64,000 nt of DNA, taken from Sporothrix humicola (lineage: Eukaryota > Ascomycota > Sordariomycetes > Ophiostomatales > Ophiostomataceae). The DNA lies in NCBI GenBank assembly GCA_021396245.1, contig WNYE01000027.1:310001-374000 (forward strand), in the 5' to 3' direction. Below, in pieces: positions 45,535 to 57,500 of the stretch (position 1 is the first letter of the stretch; every line of letters begins with the position of its first letter). The translations under genes were made by a program, and so were the position numbers. A model generated the notes under the pieces. It searched no databases. It saw only the letters and a list, made by a program, of their open reading frames with translations, and was not told the DNA's origin.

Positions 45535-46032
45535 TCACATCTCCATTTTGTCGGCATCACGCTGCTCCTGCTCGCCGGCTTCCGCAAAACGGGCACCGTC
45601 CGCCCGCAATCGTGCCAACATGGCCTTTTGCGCCTCAATGCGCGCCTCGAGCTGTCGAATCTCGGCCTCCTGGGCAGCCACTGTCCGATTGACATCGGGA
45701 AGTCCCTTGATCTGCGCGCGTGCGTGTTGCAGCTTATGCTTCAAGCCGTATGTTGCCGTGGGCAGGTCGCGCAGGTTAATGGGCGGGCCAGCAGCAGCAG
45801 CCGCCGCTGCCGCGCCACCCATTGCCGCACCCAGCGTTTCAGTCTCATTGGCACCGCCTGCAGCTCCGTCACCTGCTCCTCCAGAAGCAGCGCCATTCGT
45901 GCTGCCAGCGGCTCCGTTTTGACCGCCGGCTGGTTGCGGTGGGCGCAGACGCGCCAGAATGGCCGCGAGCTCGGCCGTCGTGTCCAGCGCGTCGGGCGAG
46001 AAGGTCTTGGGAAGTGCGAGTGGATGGGCCAT
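45535..46032 (-). CDS. MED9: Mediator complex subunit 9
   Basis: Single exon, 165 residues from the ATG at 46032. The start MAHPLALPKTFSPDALDTTAELAAIL is followed by an Ala/Gly-rich spacer. A C-terminal coiled coil follows (TYGLKHKLQHARAQIKGLPDVNRTVAAQEAEIRQLEARIEAQKAML in parts). This is the arrangement of fungal Med9/Cse2 in the Mediator middle module, which bridges activators and RNA polymerase II. The open frame extends further upstream to 46287, but that part lacks conservation-like composition. Only 173 bases separate its stop from the convergent TBCC stop. Confidence 0.8.
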   Translation of the reverse strand: MAHPLALPKTFSPDALDTTAELAAILARLRPPQPAGGQNGAAGSTNGAASGGAGDGAAGGANETETLGAAMGGAAAAAAAAGPPINLRDLPTATYGLKHKLQHARAQIKGLPDVNRTVAAQEAEIRQLEARIEAQKAMLARLRADGARFAEAGEQEQRDADKMEM

Positions 46033-46739
46033 CGTGGGTAAAGGTGATGGGGTACGAGTTCGAGATGTGAGGGATTTGTGTTGGATTTGAGAATGTCGGC
46101 GTTGTCGGATTGATGCAAATGAAGGCAGAAGGTGCACACAGCTCAAGGCAGTGATTGGCAGGAACGCATTGGCCCAACTGATGGAAGGAGCTGTGGAACG
46201 TTCTAAAGCTACAGGGCAGGAACGCGCCGAAGCCTGCATCTTCCGGCGGCACTGTGCACCATCAGCGCATATTCTACCGTTTTTCACTGGTGATTGTACA
46301 GTGCATAAACAGTGCTATCGTAGGCTGTCACGGCTCATACACTACTTGCCACGCTCCCTAATCGCCTGTTGTTACCCCGCCAGGTCCCGCCAACAAAGAG
46401 CGCGCTGAATCAAAGCCTAGAGAAAAGTCTATGATAAAACGATAGTAAATAATAGCGAGTAATTCGAGGAGCGGGAAAGAGCTCTCCTTGGTTTTTTTCT
46501 GTCTCTTCTTGCTTCTTTTGAAAAAATCACGCAGAGCTTTTTTTTCTCGACCTCCCATCTTCTCTCTCACCACAAAAGCCCATCTTTTCCCTCAATTGTG
46601 TTGATCGAGCCATTATTCTCGCGAATTGATTCTTTTTCTGCAGTTTTCGTCAGCTTCGAACTCCAGCAATCCCTCCCTCTTTATTCCGAGCTTTATCGCC
46701 ACAACCGACTCCAAACAACAACATTCAAAACCTCACAAA
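46033..46739. promoter_or_regulatory. divergent promoter between MED9 and phosphoglycerate mutase
   Basis: No gene. The right ~250 bases (TTTTTTTCTGTCTCTTCTTGC and on) are a pyrimidine-rich leader ending in CCTCACAAAATGGCC at the mutase start, a strong context fitting a highly expressed glycolytic gene. Confidence 0.55.
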
Positions 46740-48729
46740 ATGGCCAAAGTCGAGCAGAATGCCTGCCTCAGTACGTCCTAAGCCCGCCTTTTCTAAACCC
46801 CTACCACCCGTCGGCGAGTCAGAGAATGCACCCGAGCGTCGAGAAGAGAAGATGCGAGACGAAGAAAACAAGCAGCTGGCGAGAGAAGATGTCAACAAGG
46901 TGACGAAACATGAAGCTGCAAGGGGAGGAAGAGATAGGCCGGGGAAGACATACGCCGGACAGCACAAAGAACATACGGCAGAGGAACAGAAGGGGAAAGC
47001 CCGCGTGGCAGACCCCCTGCTGGTCATAGCCTACATGCTCGTCTATTTGGAGATCGCCTGGCTAATTATTGTGGTTGTGCGCTCTGCGCTGGCTCTCTGA
47101 GCCATTGCTTTTTTTTCTTTCCCTTTTTACAGTCGTCATTGATGGATGGGGCATCCCGTCGGCCGAGTCGCCCAAGAACGGAGACGCCATTGCCGCTGCC
47201 GAGACGCCGGTGATGGACGAATTCGCAAAGAGCAAGACAGGCTTCACGGAGCTCGAGGCTTCGTCGCTGGCTGTTGGTCTGCCCGAGGGCCTGATGGGCA
47301 ACTCCGAGGTTGGCCATCTCAACATTGGTGCCGGCCGTGTCGTCTGGCAGGACGTTGTCCGCATCGACCAGTCGATCAAGAACGATACCTTTGCCTCCAA
47401 CGACGTCATCAGCGAGACGATGAACCTGGCCAAGAACGGCACTGGCCGTCTGCACCTGTGCGGTCTCGTTTCGCACGGTGGTGTTGTAAGTGGCAGAACC
47501 CAGGACGAGAGAGAACGGCGAAAGAATGAATCTAACACACTCAGCACTCCAAGCAGGAGCACCTGTACTCGCTGCTGCGCGCCGCCAAGGCTGCCGGCGT
47601 TCCCGAGGTGTACATTCACTTCTTCGGCGACGGCCGTGACACCGACCCCAAGTCGGGTCTAGGCTACCTCAAGGAGCTGCTGGCCACGGCCAAGGAGATT
47701 GGCATCGGTGAGCTGGCCACGATTGTCGGTCGTTACTACGCCATGGACCGTGATAAGCGTTGGGAGCGCAACGAGTTGGCCCTCAAGGGCCTGGTGCTCG
47801 GCGAGGGCGAGGCTACCGACGACCCGGTCAAGACGGTCGAGGAGCGCTACGCCTCGGGCGAGAATGACGAGTTCCTCAAGCCCATTGTGGTCGGTGGCGA
47901 GCAGCGCCGCATCAAGGACAAGGATGTCGTGTTCTTCTTCAACTACCGCTCGGACCGTGTCCGCCAGATCGTGCAGCTGCTCGGCGACGTCGACCGCTCG
48001 CCGCGCCCCGACTTCCCTTACCCCAAGGACATTACCCTGGTCACCATGACCCAGTACAAGCTCGACTTCCCCTTCCAGATTGCCTTCAAGCCCCAGCACA
48101 TGGGCAACGTGCTTGCTGAGTGGCTCGGCAAGCAGGGCGTGCCCCAGGTGCACGTTGCCGAGACGGAGAAGTATGCCCACGTCACCTTCTTCTTCAACGG
48201 TGGTGTCGAGAAGGCGTTCCCTCTCGAGGAGCGCGACGAGGCCCAGGATCTGGTGCCCTCCAACAAGAGCGTTGCCACCTACGACAAGGCTCCCGAGATG
48301 TCGGCGGCCGGTGTCGCTGAACAGGTTGCCAAGCGCCTGGGTGAGCACAAGTTCCCCTTCGTCATGAACAACTTTGCGCCGCCCGACATGGTCGGCCACA
48401 CGGGCGTGTACGAGGCCGCCATTGTCGGCTGCGCGGCCACCGACAAGGCCATTGGCCACATCTACGAGGCCTGCAAGAAGGAGGGCTACGTCCTCTTTAT
48501 CACGGCCGACCACGGCAATGCTGAGGAGATGAAGTTCCCCGACGGCAAGCCCAAGACCTCGCACACCACCAACAAGGTGCCCCTGGTCATGGCCAACGCT
48601 CCCGAGGGCTGGCGTCTGCGCACCGACGTTGAGGGTGTCCTGGGCGACGTGGCCCCGACTGTTCTGGCCGCCATGGGCCTGCCGCAGCCTGAGGAGATGA
48701 GCGGTCAGAGCCTGCTGGTCAAGGAGTAA
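46740..48729 (+). CDS. 2,3-bisphosphoglycerate-independent phosphoglycerate mutase
   Basis: Exons 46740-46770, 47133-47485 and 47545-48729 encode 522 residues, the usual length. It interconverts 3- and 2-phosphoglycerate in glycolysis using Mn2+ and a phosphoserine intermediate. Alkaline-phosphatase-superfamily motifs are visible: VIDGWG (metal Asp), GNSEVGH (nucleophile Ser), FGDGRDTDPKSG, FNYRSDRVRQ, NNFAPPDMVGHTG and ITADHGNAEEM. The 31-base first exon is followed by an unusually long 362-nt intron (GTACGT..TTTTTACAG); the second intron is 59 nt. Strongly biased GC-ending codons, which also create a 375-codon antisense frame, indicate high expression. Cofactor-independent mutase, not the yeast dPGM, is the standard enzyme of filamentous fungi. 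Confidence 0.96.
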
Positions 48730-50932
48730 GAGGGTTGCCTCTTTCTCTCGCACAATATGCAAAGTCCCTGCTTTTGCTAGCTGCATGCGTCCAGCTTGCT
48801 ACAAGCAATCACTAAGCTTGAAAGCTTGGAGAGGGTAAGGTAGCAAGCAGGCATGGTTAGCGGCAGGGGGTGGCGGTAGCTGTAAGAAGGAAGCTTCCGC
48901 ACGAGAGAACCAGGGTTCTCTATTTCTACGGGTCTGTTTCTGGTTGGCTGGTTGGCATGGTCAGTTCGTGGGTTCGTAGGTTTGTGGGTTCGTGGTATTA
49001 CTGGTTGGTGGCTGGCCGTCAATGGCGGCTGGCAGATGGCGCGTTGGCGCTTCTCTTTTCTGATTTACATTGCGCGAGATACAATAGATTCATGGAACTA
49101 CAAAATATACAAGATATGATACACAAAGCACACGACAACCTTAACAAAATGGAAATATCTTCACTCGTCTTCGGTCCCACGTAAGACGACGCATATAGGT
49201 AGCTGTCCAAGGCACAGAACGGGGCTTCCGGGGCCACTTGAAGTACTCACGATGCAGGTTTGCAATGCAGGAAGCCAAGACATGCCTTGGTATGTGGTCT
49301 GAAAGAATGGGAACTCTGTGTCCACAGTTGGCTGGACCCTGATTTTTTTTGTCTTTTTGCTCATAGCAGGTACAGAACGCCACAGTACCTGACTGTGTGA
49401 GTACCTGAGTACCCGAGTGCAAGGAAGCTACCGGATGCTAGAAAGTGGCTTAAAGAGGGCAGCGGCGCCCACCTGTCCCCATTGCTCTAGACCGGTCTTG
49501 GGCTGAAGGCATGCACATCTTCAGACATCCTACCGTGAGCTGACGTCGATCGTGACTGCCTCGACCGAGTACCCCCTCTCGAGCCCGAGCCCCTTTCCTT
49601 GCCTTTTCGTCTCGTTCTTTCCAATTCTTCTGCGTCGTATTACTTGCGTGCCTTGCGTGCTAGGCGTGCCTGTTGAGCCTATGGTGTGCGTGCAGAGAAG
49701 GAAGGATACCCCCCCAAGATGCCGTCCCGCACTGGAAGGAGCGTCTGGGCTGGTGCTAGACCCATGTATTGTGACGTCACAGCGCGTCTAGGGCCGCCGA
49801 GAATCCCACCCCTTTTCGTTCTCTCTTCCTCCATACCGCAACAAATGCGACAAATTTCGTCACAAGGGTCAATCTCCACACGGCACCCCAATTCGCAAAG
49901 AAATGCAATGTCGAAAAGAGCGTAGCAGCAGCTCGTACGATGCGATGGTGCGAGAGTTAACGGAGTCGACGGAGTATTGTTTGCGGGTTCCATTGTTGCT
50001 GTGCCGCCAAAATGAAGCCGACTAGCCGGGCTTTAAGAAAAGCGTTGCCGAGTAATACGGTGTATTTGGGCGCAAAATAAGACTACAGTAAATAAAAGAA
50101 AGAAATAAAGTATGGAAGTCGATTCTGTGTGAGGAAATGGCACTTAAATGGGCACCAAAAGTACTGCGTGGTACTTTTGTTTTTTCCCTCTATCTTATGC
50201 GTGAGAATGGGAATTTCAAAAATGGGCCATTTTTTCTCGATTCAATTTCAGATCGAATTTTCCATATTTCCCATCTTTGATGCCCTCTAATTCTTCACTA
50301 AAATTTAGGGCCCAGTTGCGCTGTGCGACATGCATGGGGGTGTCTCCACCGCACCAAAAGTGGACAAAAGTACTGAGCGGATGGGCTCGCTGGGTACAAG
50401 ATAAAATGTACACGGGCGGTGGCAGCGGTCAGTCGAAGCCGTTGGAAGGCAGTGACGACAAAAAAGGAAAAGTGAGAGGGAAATACAGACAAACTTACAG
50501 GGACGGCCCAGATAGCTGTCGATTAAAGTTGGGCGATCCGTGCGAAAATCAAGGGTATGATGTCATTTTGACAATCCTGCCGTATGATTGGCCAGATGTG
50601 GATCCGCTTCTGCGACTGTTGACATTCGACAGCTTTTCCATCCTCACCATCTCTCATCATTCTTTTCAACAGCAACAGTAACCTCATAGTCCTCAAATAG
50701 GCGCAAGCCCAGCTACTGTGGTATTATTACTTGTAGTATTATTGCCCGACTTTCCGGCACTTTGTTTATCTTATCTCGTATTCTCTGCATCCTGCATTTC
50801 TATTGGGCAATTACTGGATGGTATGACGCAGGGTCCCTCCTGCATCGCAAATGTACTCCCTACTCTAGAATAGAAACATATTCCGTAACGAAAGGTAACA
50901 GATTCGGAGTCATAGAAAATGAGAAAGGACCT

Positions 50933-50955
50933 CGATCTAGAGGTCTAATCGATCT
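50933..50955. promoter_or_regulatory. candidate distal light/clock element of frq
   Basis: Two CGATCT hexamers lie 17 bases apart (50933 and 50950), about 3.6 kb upstream of the FRQ start. White Collar complex sites in Neurospora frq consist of paired imperfect GATC-containing repeats. Match by eye only. Confidence 0.3.
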
Positions 50956-52996
50956 GCGAAAGGCCTCGTAGAGTGACTGGTTAGATGATGTTGGACAGAT
51001 CTGAAATATGGAAGAAGCGAGTTAGTCAAGTAATCAAACAATCTCTATCCTGCATACGGATTCAGAGATTCTAGCGTTTAAATCACTGCAAAATGGACAG
51101 GAAAACAACCGCTTTCCCAAAAGAAATAAGCTGCGGCTTCTCATAAATCATCTACACGAGAGCTCTCAGTTGCAATAAATTCAACAACGACACAACTGGA
51201 CACAGCTTGAGAGCCCACAATACGATAACAATGTTATGCAGTTTTCTTTAGAAATTACACTGGCCATGTTATGAGCCCGAACCCCGAATGCAATCGTAGC
51301 GCCCTTATTTTGAAATGCAACCCTTGACAACGTCTCCGCAGGTCTAGGCCAGCAGGTCGCTTCCCGAATGTTGAGCAATTCCATCTGGGCCATATTCTTG
51401 TGGCCTATCAAACGGTCGCATGCAGATACCGTATCAACACAGTAAAACCCATGCCCGAAGACAAAACGTCAATCGTGGATCTCTTGTGTGCCGGGAGGGG
51501 GACATACGGAAAACAACGTCAGGTAATTTCTACAAGAATCACCACTTTCGGTGCCATCGGTGACGTTTTTTTCGCTTCTTTGTTTCCTTTCAACGCATGC
51601 AGGAAGGGGCCACTGGGTGAGCTGAGCAACCCGCTCTTCCGGATGCTATTGCTTCCGGGCTTGATTTCGTCCTATCTCGGGAAGGACACAAACTTCGACA
51701 CCCACCCAACAAAGCAACGAGCTGCAACTACTTTGCCAGAAGGAGCGGACTTGAACTCTCACTTGCATGTCTGGACCGTTTTCGGCCGCCCAGAACACCA
51801 CTCACTGGACACTATGCAGTTCAGCGCTCCACTAGACCGCTACGACAGAAGCAAAAGGAAACAGGAAAAGCACACGATGGAGTTAGAGACGTTGTGAAAA
51901 ATCGAAAAATACCACGAAGAAAAAGTGGAAGTCGAAAAGGAAAAGGAAAAAAACGCCAACTAAAATAAAAGGCCCACTGAACCAGATTTTGCGCGCCCGT
52001 TACCCGTGTTCTCGCTCCATCAGGTCTCTTTCTTGGTGCTAGGACGAGGCAACTCACTATCGGCATCCTGGTGGGATTACCACTTTGGCGATGGTTTGAT
52101 CAAGATCACCACCGAGAGAATTTTTCTCGTTCCTTCTCTTTCCAGAATACACAATATTTTGTATATTTCGCAGGTGGGAATTCCCATTCTAATGGGTCGT
52201 AGGGTGTGCCGCCCACGTTTGCTGCTCTTGTGATATGATGTCAGGCGAGGAACGCGCGATCCCCACAATGCTATCACGCTTCTGGGTGCTCGCTTGGATC
52301 CCTTGTCTGCTCACATTTGGCTCTTTGGCGGAGCGCCTCACGTTGCCCAATTGTCCACGATCCAATCGTCCTTTTTTTTTTTAACCCATACCCATTCCCT
52401 TCTCGTGTTCCCCTGCTTGAAATTGACCTTTCCACCTGTCTTTGCCGGAAATCAAGGGTACTTCTCTATCGGCACTCCTGTTTGTTTGTGTCGTGATGGG
52501 GAACTTCTCGAGGCGAGAGACCCACTTTTCTTATTTTCCTCTTGTCTCTGACTGGTGGCACAATCCCACACAGCGCAGAGGAAAAAAAATAGGAAACGGC
52601 AATCCACTATTCTATACCCAATCGGGCTAGACCCAACCATTGCCCATTTCATCGATTTCAAGGCAAATCTGCGATCTCCAATCCTGAGCCATCTCCTGCC
52701 ATGATCAGGCCGTGCGAACATGCGAAAATACAAACAAGCGAAAAAGGGAGATTGCAGCACACGAAAGACAAAGAAACCTCTCGACTGCTCGTTCTACAGA
52801 GCAGACGCGTTGGAAGCCAGAGACATCATGGTGAGAACAGAAACATCGGGATCGAGGCGTTCTTGTCATCAGTCCTTTTCATGGGTGTGCGAGTTCCATC
52901 ATATATAAACGATTTTCTTGTACTGGCTGCTAGCCCCCTAGGCCCATCCCCTTTCGCCCTTCCCCCAGAGGCCGCAAGGTTCTTTTTCTCCTGCAT

Positions 52997-53067
52997 CGAT
53001 GTACGGATCGATATTGTGAAAGCCGATCCGTTGGTTGTGTTTCGTCCCGCACGCAGCGATCTCGATG
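52997..53067. promoter_or_regulatory. candidate clock-box/light-response cluster of frq
   Basis: Five CGAT words occur in 71 bases, including GATCGA at 53006, CGATCC at 53024 and CGATCTCGATG at 53057. The cluster is 1.5 kb upstream of the FRQ start codon. Density and GATC repeats resemble White Collar binding elements; spacing differs from the Neurospora C-box. Confidence 0.4.
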
Positions 53068-54152
53068 ACCACGCATTTAGAGGCGTCGAGACCCCTAATT
53101 TTTCATCGGCGAGGTTGCCTCTTGCCACCCCCTTCCCGGTACGGAGTACTCTCTCTGTCTCTCTCGCTTTTCGCTCTCAGGCACTCTGGCACTGTCGCCC
53201 ACACACCCCCTTCCGTTGCTGTTCTATACTGTCAGCGTGTTTTTCGATGTACATGTGTTTTGTTCTTCGTTTTATTTGCCCATCTCGATTGCATTGTCTC
53301 ACTGGGAAGACGAAAGAATGCGCTCTGTTGATTCGAAAAACTTTGTTCGTGCCATCCTTTTTGCATGACGTTCTTGCCCAAATCTAAATCTGGACCATCG
53401 TTCTTTCCATCGACGATGGCTCGCTCGTAATAATTAAGAATACTGTGGAGGAAAGAAAGAACTGCTGCAACCATCACCCTACTGCAGACGCACCCCCTCC
53501 TTCCAGCCCAGGGACTCGCACCTGCACTGCTCAAGGCCCGGGACTGTCTGCGCCCCTCCACGCTCCTTCCCCCGGCTGTCACTTTCTGTTTTCTCTTCAT
53601 ATTGCCTCGTCCCAGGCCACCTCCCCTTTCCCACCTTGTCCCATTTCCTTCCTCTTGACACATGTCTCCATTTTTCTCTCCTTGTGTCCCTGCCGTTTAC
53701 TTGCATCGTCTCTCCTTACCATCTTCATCGATTTTCTGACCTCAAAACAAAACATTACAGAACAAAGCACGACAGCTTAACCGGTACCAAAACACCAGTT
53801 CTCGCGCGCACTGGCTCAGACTTCGCAGGTTCTGGACCCTAACCGCTTTCAGTCCCCACGTCATCGTGCAGTGCTGTCACCCTCCCCCAAGCCATCTCTT
53901 CCATATCATTTTTAGTGCTACTTCGCTCCTTGCACTGTCCTTAGAGACACCCCCTGCCCTGGCCCCACCGCACGAACCTACCTAGTACCAGTGCCCAGTA
54001 TCTGGGCCGATCTTTTCCCTTTTCTTCGACGCTCGCTGCTCTGGCTGCCCTTTCCTTCCTCTTAACATTGCCATTCTGCTGTTTCCCGCTCTGTTCTCGA
54101 ACTTTCTCACCTTACTCTCACCAAAACACAACAACTTTTCTCGCGGTTTTCA

Positions 54153-54190
54153 CGATTAGCGATCACGAAACAACTCGATCGAACAACGAT
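54153..54190. promoter_or_regulatory. candidate proximal light-response element of frq
   Basis: Four CGAT words in 38 bases (54153, 54160, 54176, 54187), including CTCGATCGAAC. It lies about 390 bases before the start codon, probably in the 5' leader or next to the transcription start, the position of the proximal LRE in Neurospora. Confidence 0.4.
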
Positions 54191-54544
54191 AAAGCCATAC
54201 ATCATACTACATTCACGGATTGGACATTTACACGTTACCCGTTCGTAGTAGCGGGCCTAGCACTTACATCGACCACGCTACACACGAGTGTTCCCCCAAC
54301 TTAGTCGTTTGACAAGCGCCGAATAAGAGCATCGCAGTTGCAGGATTTATATTTGTCGGCTGCAACAACGTTTTCGCCAGTACGGCCTGCTTTTCAACAG
54401 CAGCGGACAACCCTGGGCACGGAAAGCGACGTTATTGACCGACCGGGCCATCATCCCAACGGCTCCGGACCGCCGGATGCCTCGCCTAGAGCCATTTGTG
54501 CCCCTCGCGTGGCAAGACGTTTCGACGTAGACAACGACGGGACA

Positions 54545-57500
54545 ATGGATAACGACAGGATGCCCCGACCACGGCACCTTAAAACGCCCAGTTTCGATAT
54601 GGCCGGAAACAACAGACAGAACTCGAACGAACCACCACATCCTCATCCTCTCCGCCAATCAGCGACTGCTACACAAATCAACCCTTCGATACCTCGAACA
54701 CCACCAGAACCACGCACACACCAACGACATGGCCAGACTTCTCGCGACGACGTCGCGGCAGTGTCCGGTACCGACAACTCGCATGATGAATTATCGGGAG
54801 ACCAGGAACGAAAAACAAACCCATCTCGGCAGAGCGACGCTTCAGGCCGCAGTCGTGCATCGATCATGACTGACGCCAAGAAGTGGTTTGACAACTCGAA
54901 CAACAACCCAACTGCAACGTTTGATGTCAGCCCTCCAGATGGTAAGGAAAATGAAATGACCCCAATGTCTCCCCCCATGTTTCTCGCCGCTGACGAGGAC
55001 CTCCTGCTTTTTAAAGTTGGTTCCTATTTTGAGAAGCGAGAATCATCAAGCGACGATGTAAACCACGATATCCCACTCATGTCACCACAACACGCGCCCC
55101 CTTATGTCCCACCTAGCGCCGCATTTCTTCCAGCAACCCTTATGCATTCCAACACACGAAGCAGCAGTTCAGAGGACTACCGAAGTGTGATTGATGATCT
55201 GACCATTGAGAACAAACGTCTCAAGGAGCAACTCAAGCGGTTCCAGCAAAACGCAAATCGGGATGTGCTCGAGAACGAAAAGCTTTTTGAAATTAAGATG
55301 CATGGCTTGCCACGCCGCAAGAAGCAGGAGCTTGAGGCCACACTCCGTGATTTTGCTGCTAGCCTGGGCGACACAGCCTCCAACGACTCGGCATCACAGC
55401 GGAAGCGTGAAAAGTCAATGTCTTCTTCCAAAGAGCACGTGCAACAGGGACATCACCACCACCACCACAATTCGGCATTGTACTCGTCGAGTGGCTCACG
55501 GTCAAAGCAAGCCTCCAATTCCTCGTCACGATCTAGGCCAGTCGACTCGGCATATGCTTCCATGTCGACTGGTGCTAACTCGGGTGCATCGCTTTCCCGT
55601 GGTCCTTTTGGCGGCTCAAAGGCTCGCGCCTCATCTGAGCAGAAGGTGGAGCGGTATCTGAAAGATATCCCGGAGGGTCTCTACCCACATTATGGATTCC
55701 ACTCTCTTGGCGACAAGGAGAAGAAAAAGTTGATTGTCAGACGCCTAGAGCAGCTCTTCACAGGAAAGATTGGTGGTCGCTACACCCGCCAGGCTCGGTC
55801 ATCTGCGCCAGATTCCGGTGATGCAGCAGGTACAACAACTGTTGCTGCTGCAATTGGTGATAGATCGTCAAAAAGCGCCGGTGCTTTGAACAGTGGGAGT
55901 CGCAGTGGCAGTAGCGGCGATGGCGGCAGCGGTCCAGTTGCCAATATCGCACCGTACTCCTCTACACCGGCTGCTTCTGCCGTCCCAAACCTCCAGATTC
56001 CGTCGTCACTTGTGGCCAGTTCTGAGCCTGCTCGTGAGGCCCGGATTCAAGCAAGGAATTCCGGCCACAAACAGGCCAAGTCCCGCGACAATGGGTCGGC
56101 ATCGAACTCTAATTCGAACGGCGATGATGCGGGAAATGGAAATGGCAACGGCAGTGGCAGCGGTCATGGCAATGTCTCTGTCAGTACAACCACTGGTGGA
56201 AATGGCAAAACTCCATTTGGCTCATCCCTGCCTGATCAGCGTCCAACAAGACTGCTTGATCTGGACCCGGATCGGGTCCAGGTGCCTGCAGACAACATGG
56301 AGTACATTCGCCATCTCGGCCTCGTCCCACCAGAAATCGGGCCCCAAAGCGTTGCCAAGACGATTGATGTCTCTCCTGACGCAGACGGTTGGGTGTACCT
56401 GAATCTTTTGGCAAACCTGGCCCAGCTACACATTCTCAACGTGGCACCCGACTTTATTCGTCAAGCCGTTGTTGAGAAGAGCACAAAGTTCCAGCTTTCA
56501 CCAGATGGCCAGAAGATCCGCTGGCGCGGAGGTATGGACGGTACCAAATTTAGCAGCGATGGCGGCAGCACTGGTGATCGCTCACAGCACAGCCAGTCCA
56601 CCGATGCAGATGACGGTTCCGACGAGACTGGCCAACGGAAGAGGATGAAGATATTCGGTGACAGCTCAGCATCCGCATTGTCGAGCGGTAAAAAGCAGTC
56701 CAAAACAGGTCTTCAGGACTCTGGCGCCTCGTCCAGCTTTCAGTACAAACCACTGTTTGTTCATCGGAATTCTGTTCCAATCATGACTTCTGGAGAGGAG
56801 ACGTCGTCATCCCAAGAATCCGATCTGCCGGTGACCAGCCACGCCTACGGCAGTCGTATGGACCAGAGCAACACAAAGAGCCGCAACCGAGTCGATTCAA
56901 AGAGTAAAACTAAGAGCAGCAGTATTTCGAACAGCAACGGCAACAGCGGCTCCAATGGCGAGGCCTCTCGACTCAGTACAAGCCGTTCTGGCGGCTCAAC
57001 CAATGTTCGCAAGAGGCGCAAGTCGGACGGCGTCCTCGTATACTACAGCGGCATGCCGTTTTGTACGGATCTCGCCGGAGACAGTTCAGGCGAGGCAAGT
57101 CCAACAACAAACGAGACGTCCACACTGCAAACGCAGGAGTCGATGGACGAACCCTTGCAAAACAGGCCGACGGTCCACCGCTCGTCATCAGGCTCCAATA
57201 TCCCCTTCCGGCCCCTGACAGACTACTTGAGCTTGTCAAGGGACGAATGGGCTGGCCTTGGTCTGCTGGGCATTGGGACTGTGGGGCGCAACGAGCGTGC
57301 GGCAAGTGTCAACGACAACATGAGCAGCTCGGCTAGCTTCATCAGCAGCACAAGCAACCAGGAAGATGTCGACGATGACCTCGTCGTATTCGACTACAGC
57401 TCAGCGACCGATGCAACGTCTGTTAGCACACACGAGCCGCTCCTCGAGGCGTCTGGCATCAACCGCGTGTTCCCAGAGGACCACTTCGCATTGCGTGTCA

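Larger units (their letters stand above)
48730..54544. promoter_or_regulatory. 5.8 kb noncoding region: mutase 3' end, frq promoter and 5' leader
   Basis: No protein gene was recognised; open frames up to 228 codons are unstructured. In Neurospora frq also has a long promoter plus a long, spliced 5' UTR, so this size fits. GATC/CGAT words occur in clusters (listed separately). The right ~700 bases are C/T-rich, with an acceptor-like GTTGCAG ending at 54343, just after the frq frame opens. A divergent or antisense transcript such as Neurospora qrf may also originate here or from the gene's 3' side; nothing in the sequence proves it. Confidence 0.55.

Noticed and set aside
47659..48786. 375-codon antisense frame opposite phosphoglycerate mutase
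   Set aside because: A by-product of the strong GC-ending codon bias of the mutase; its Leu/Val/Gly/His-rich translation has no family features.
51400..51897. 165-codon open frame in the frq upstream region
   Set aside because: No recognisable domain, no coding-like codon pattern, and no homologous neighbour; kept as noncoding.
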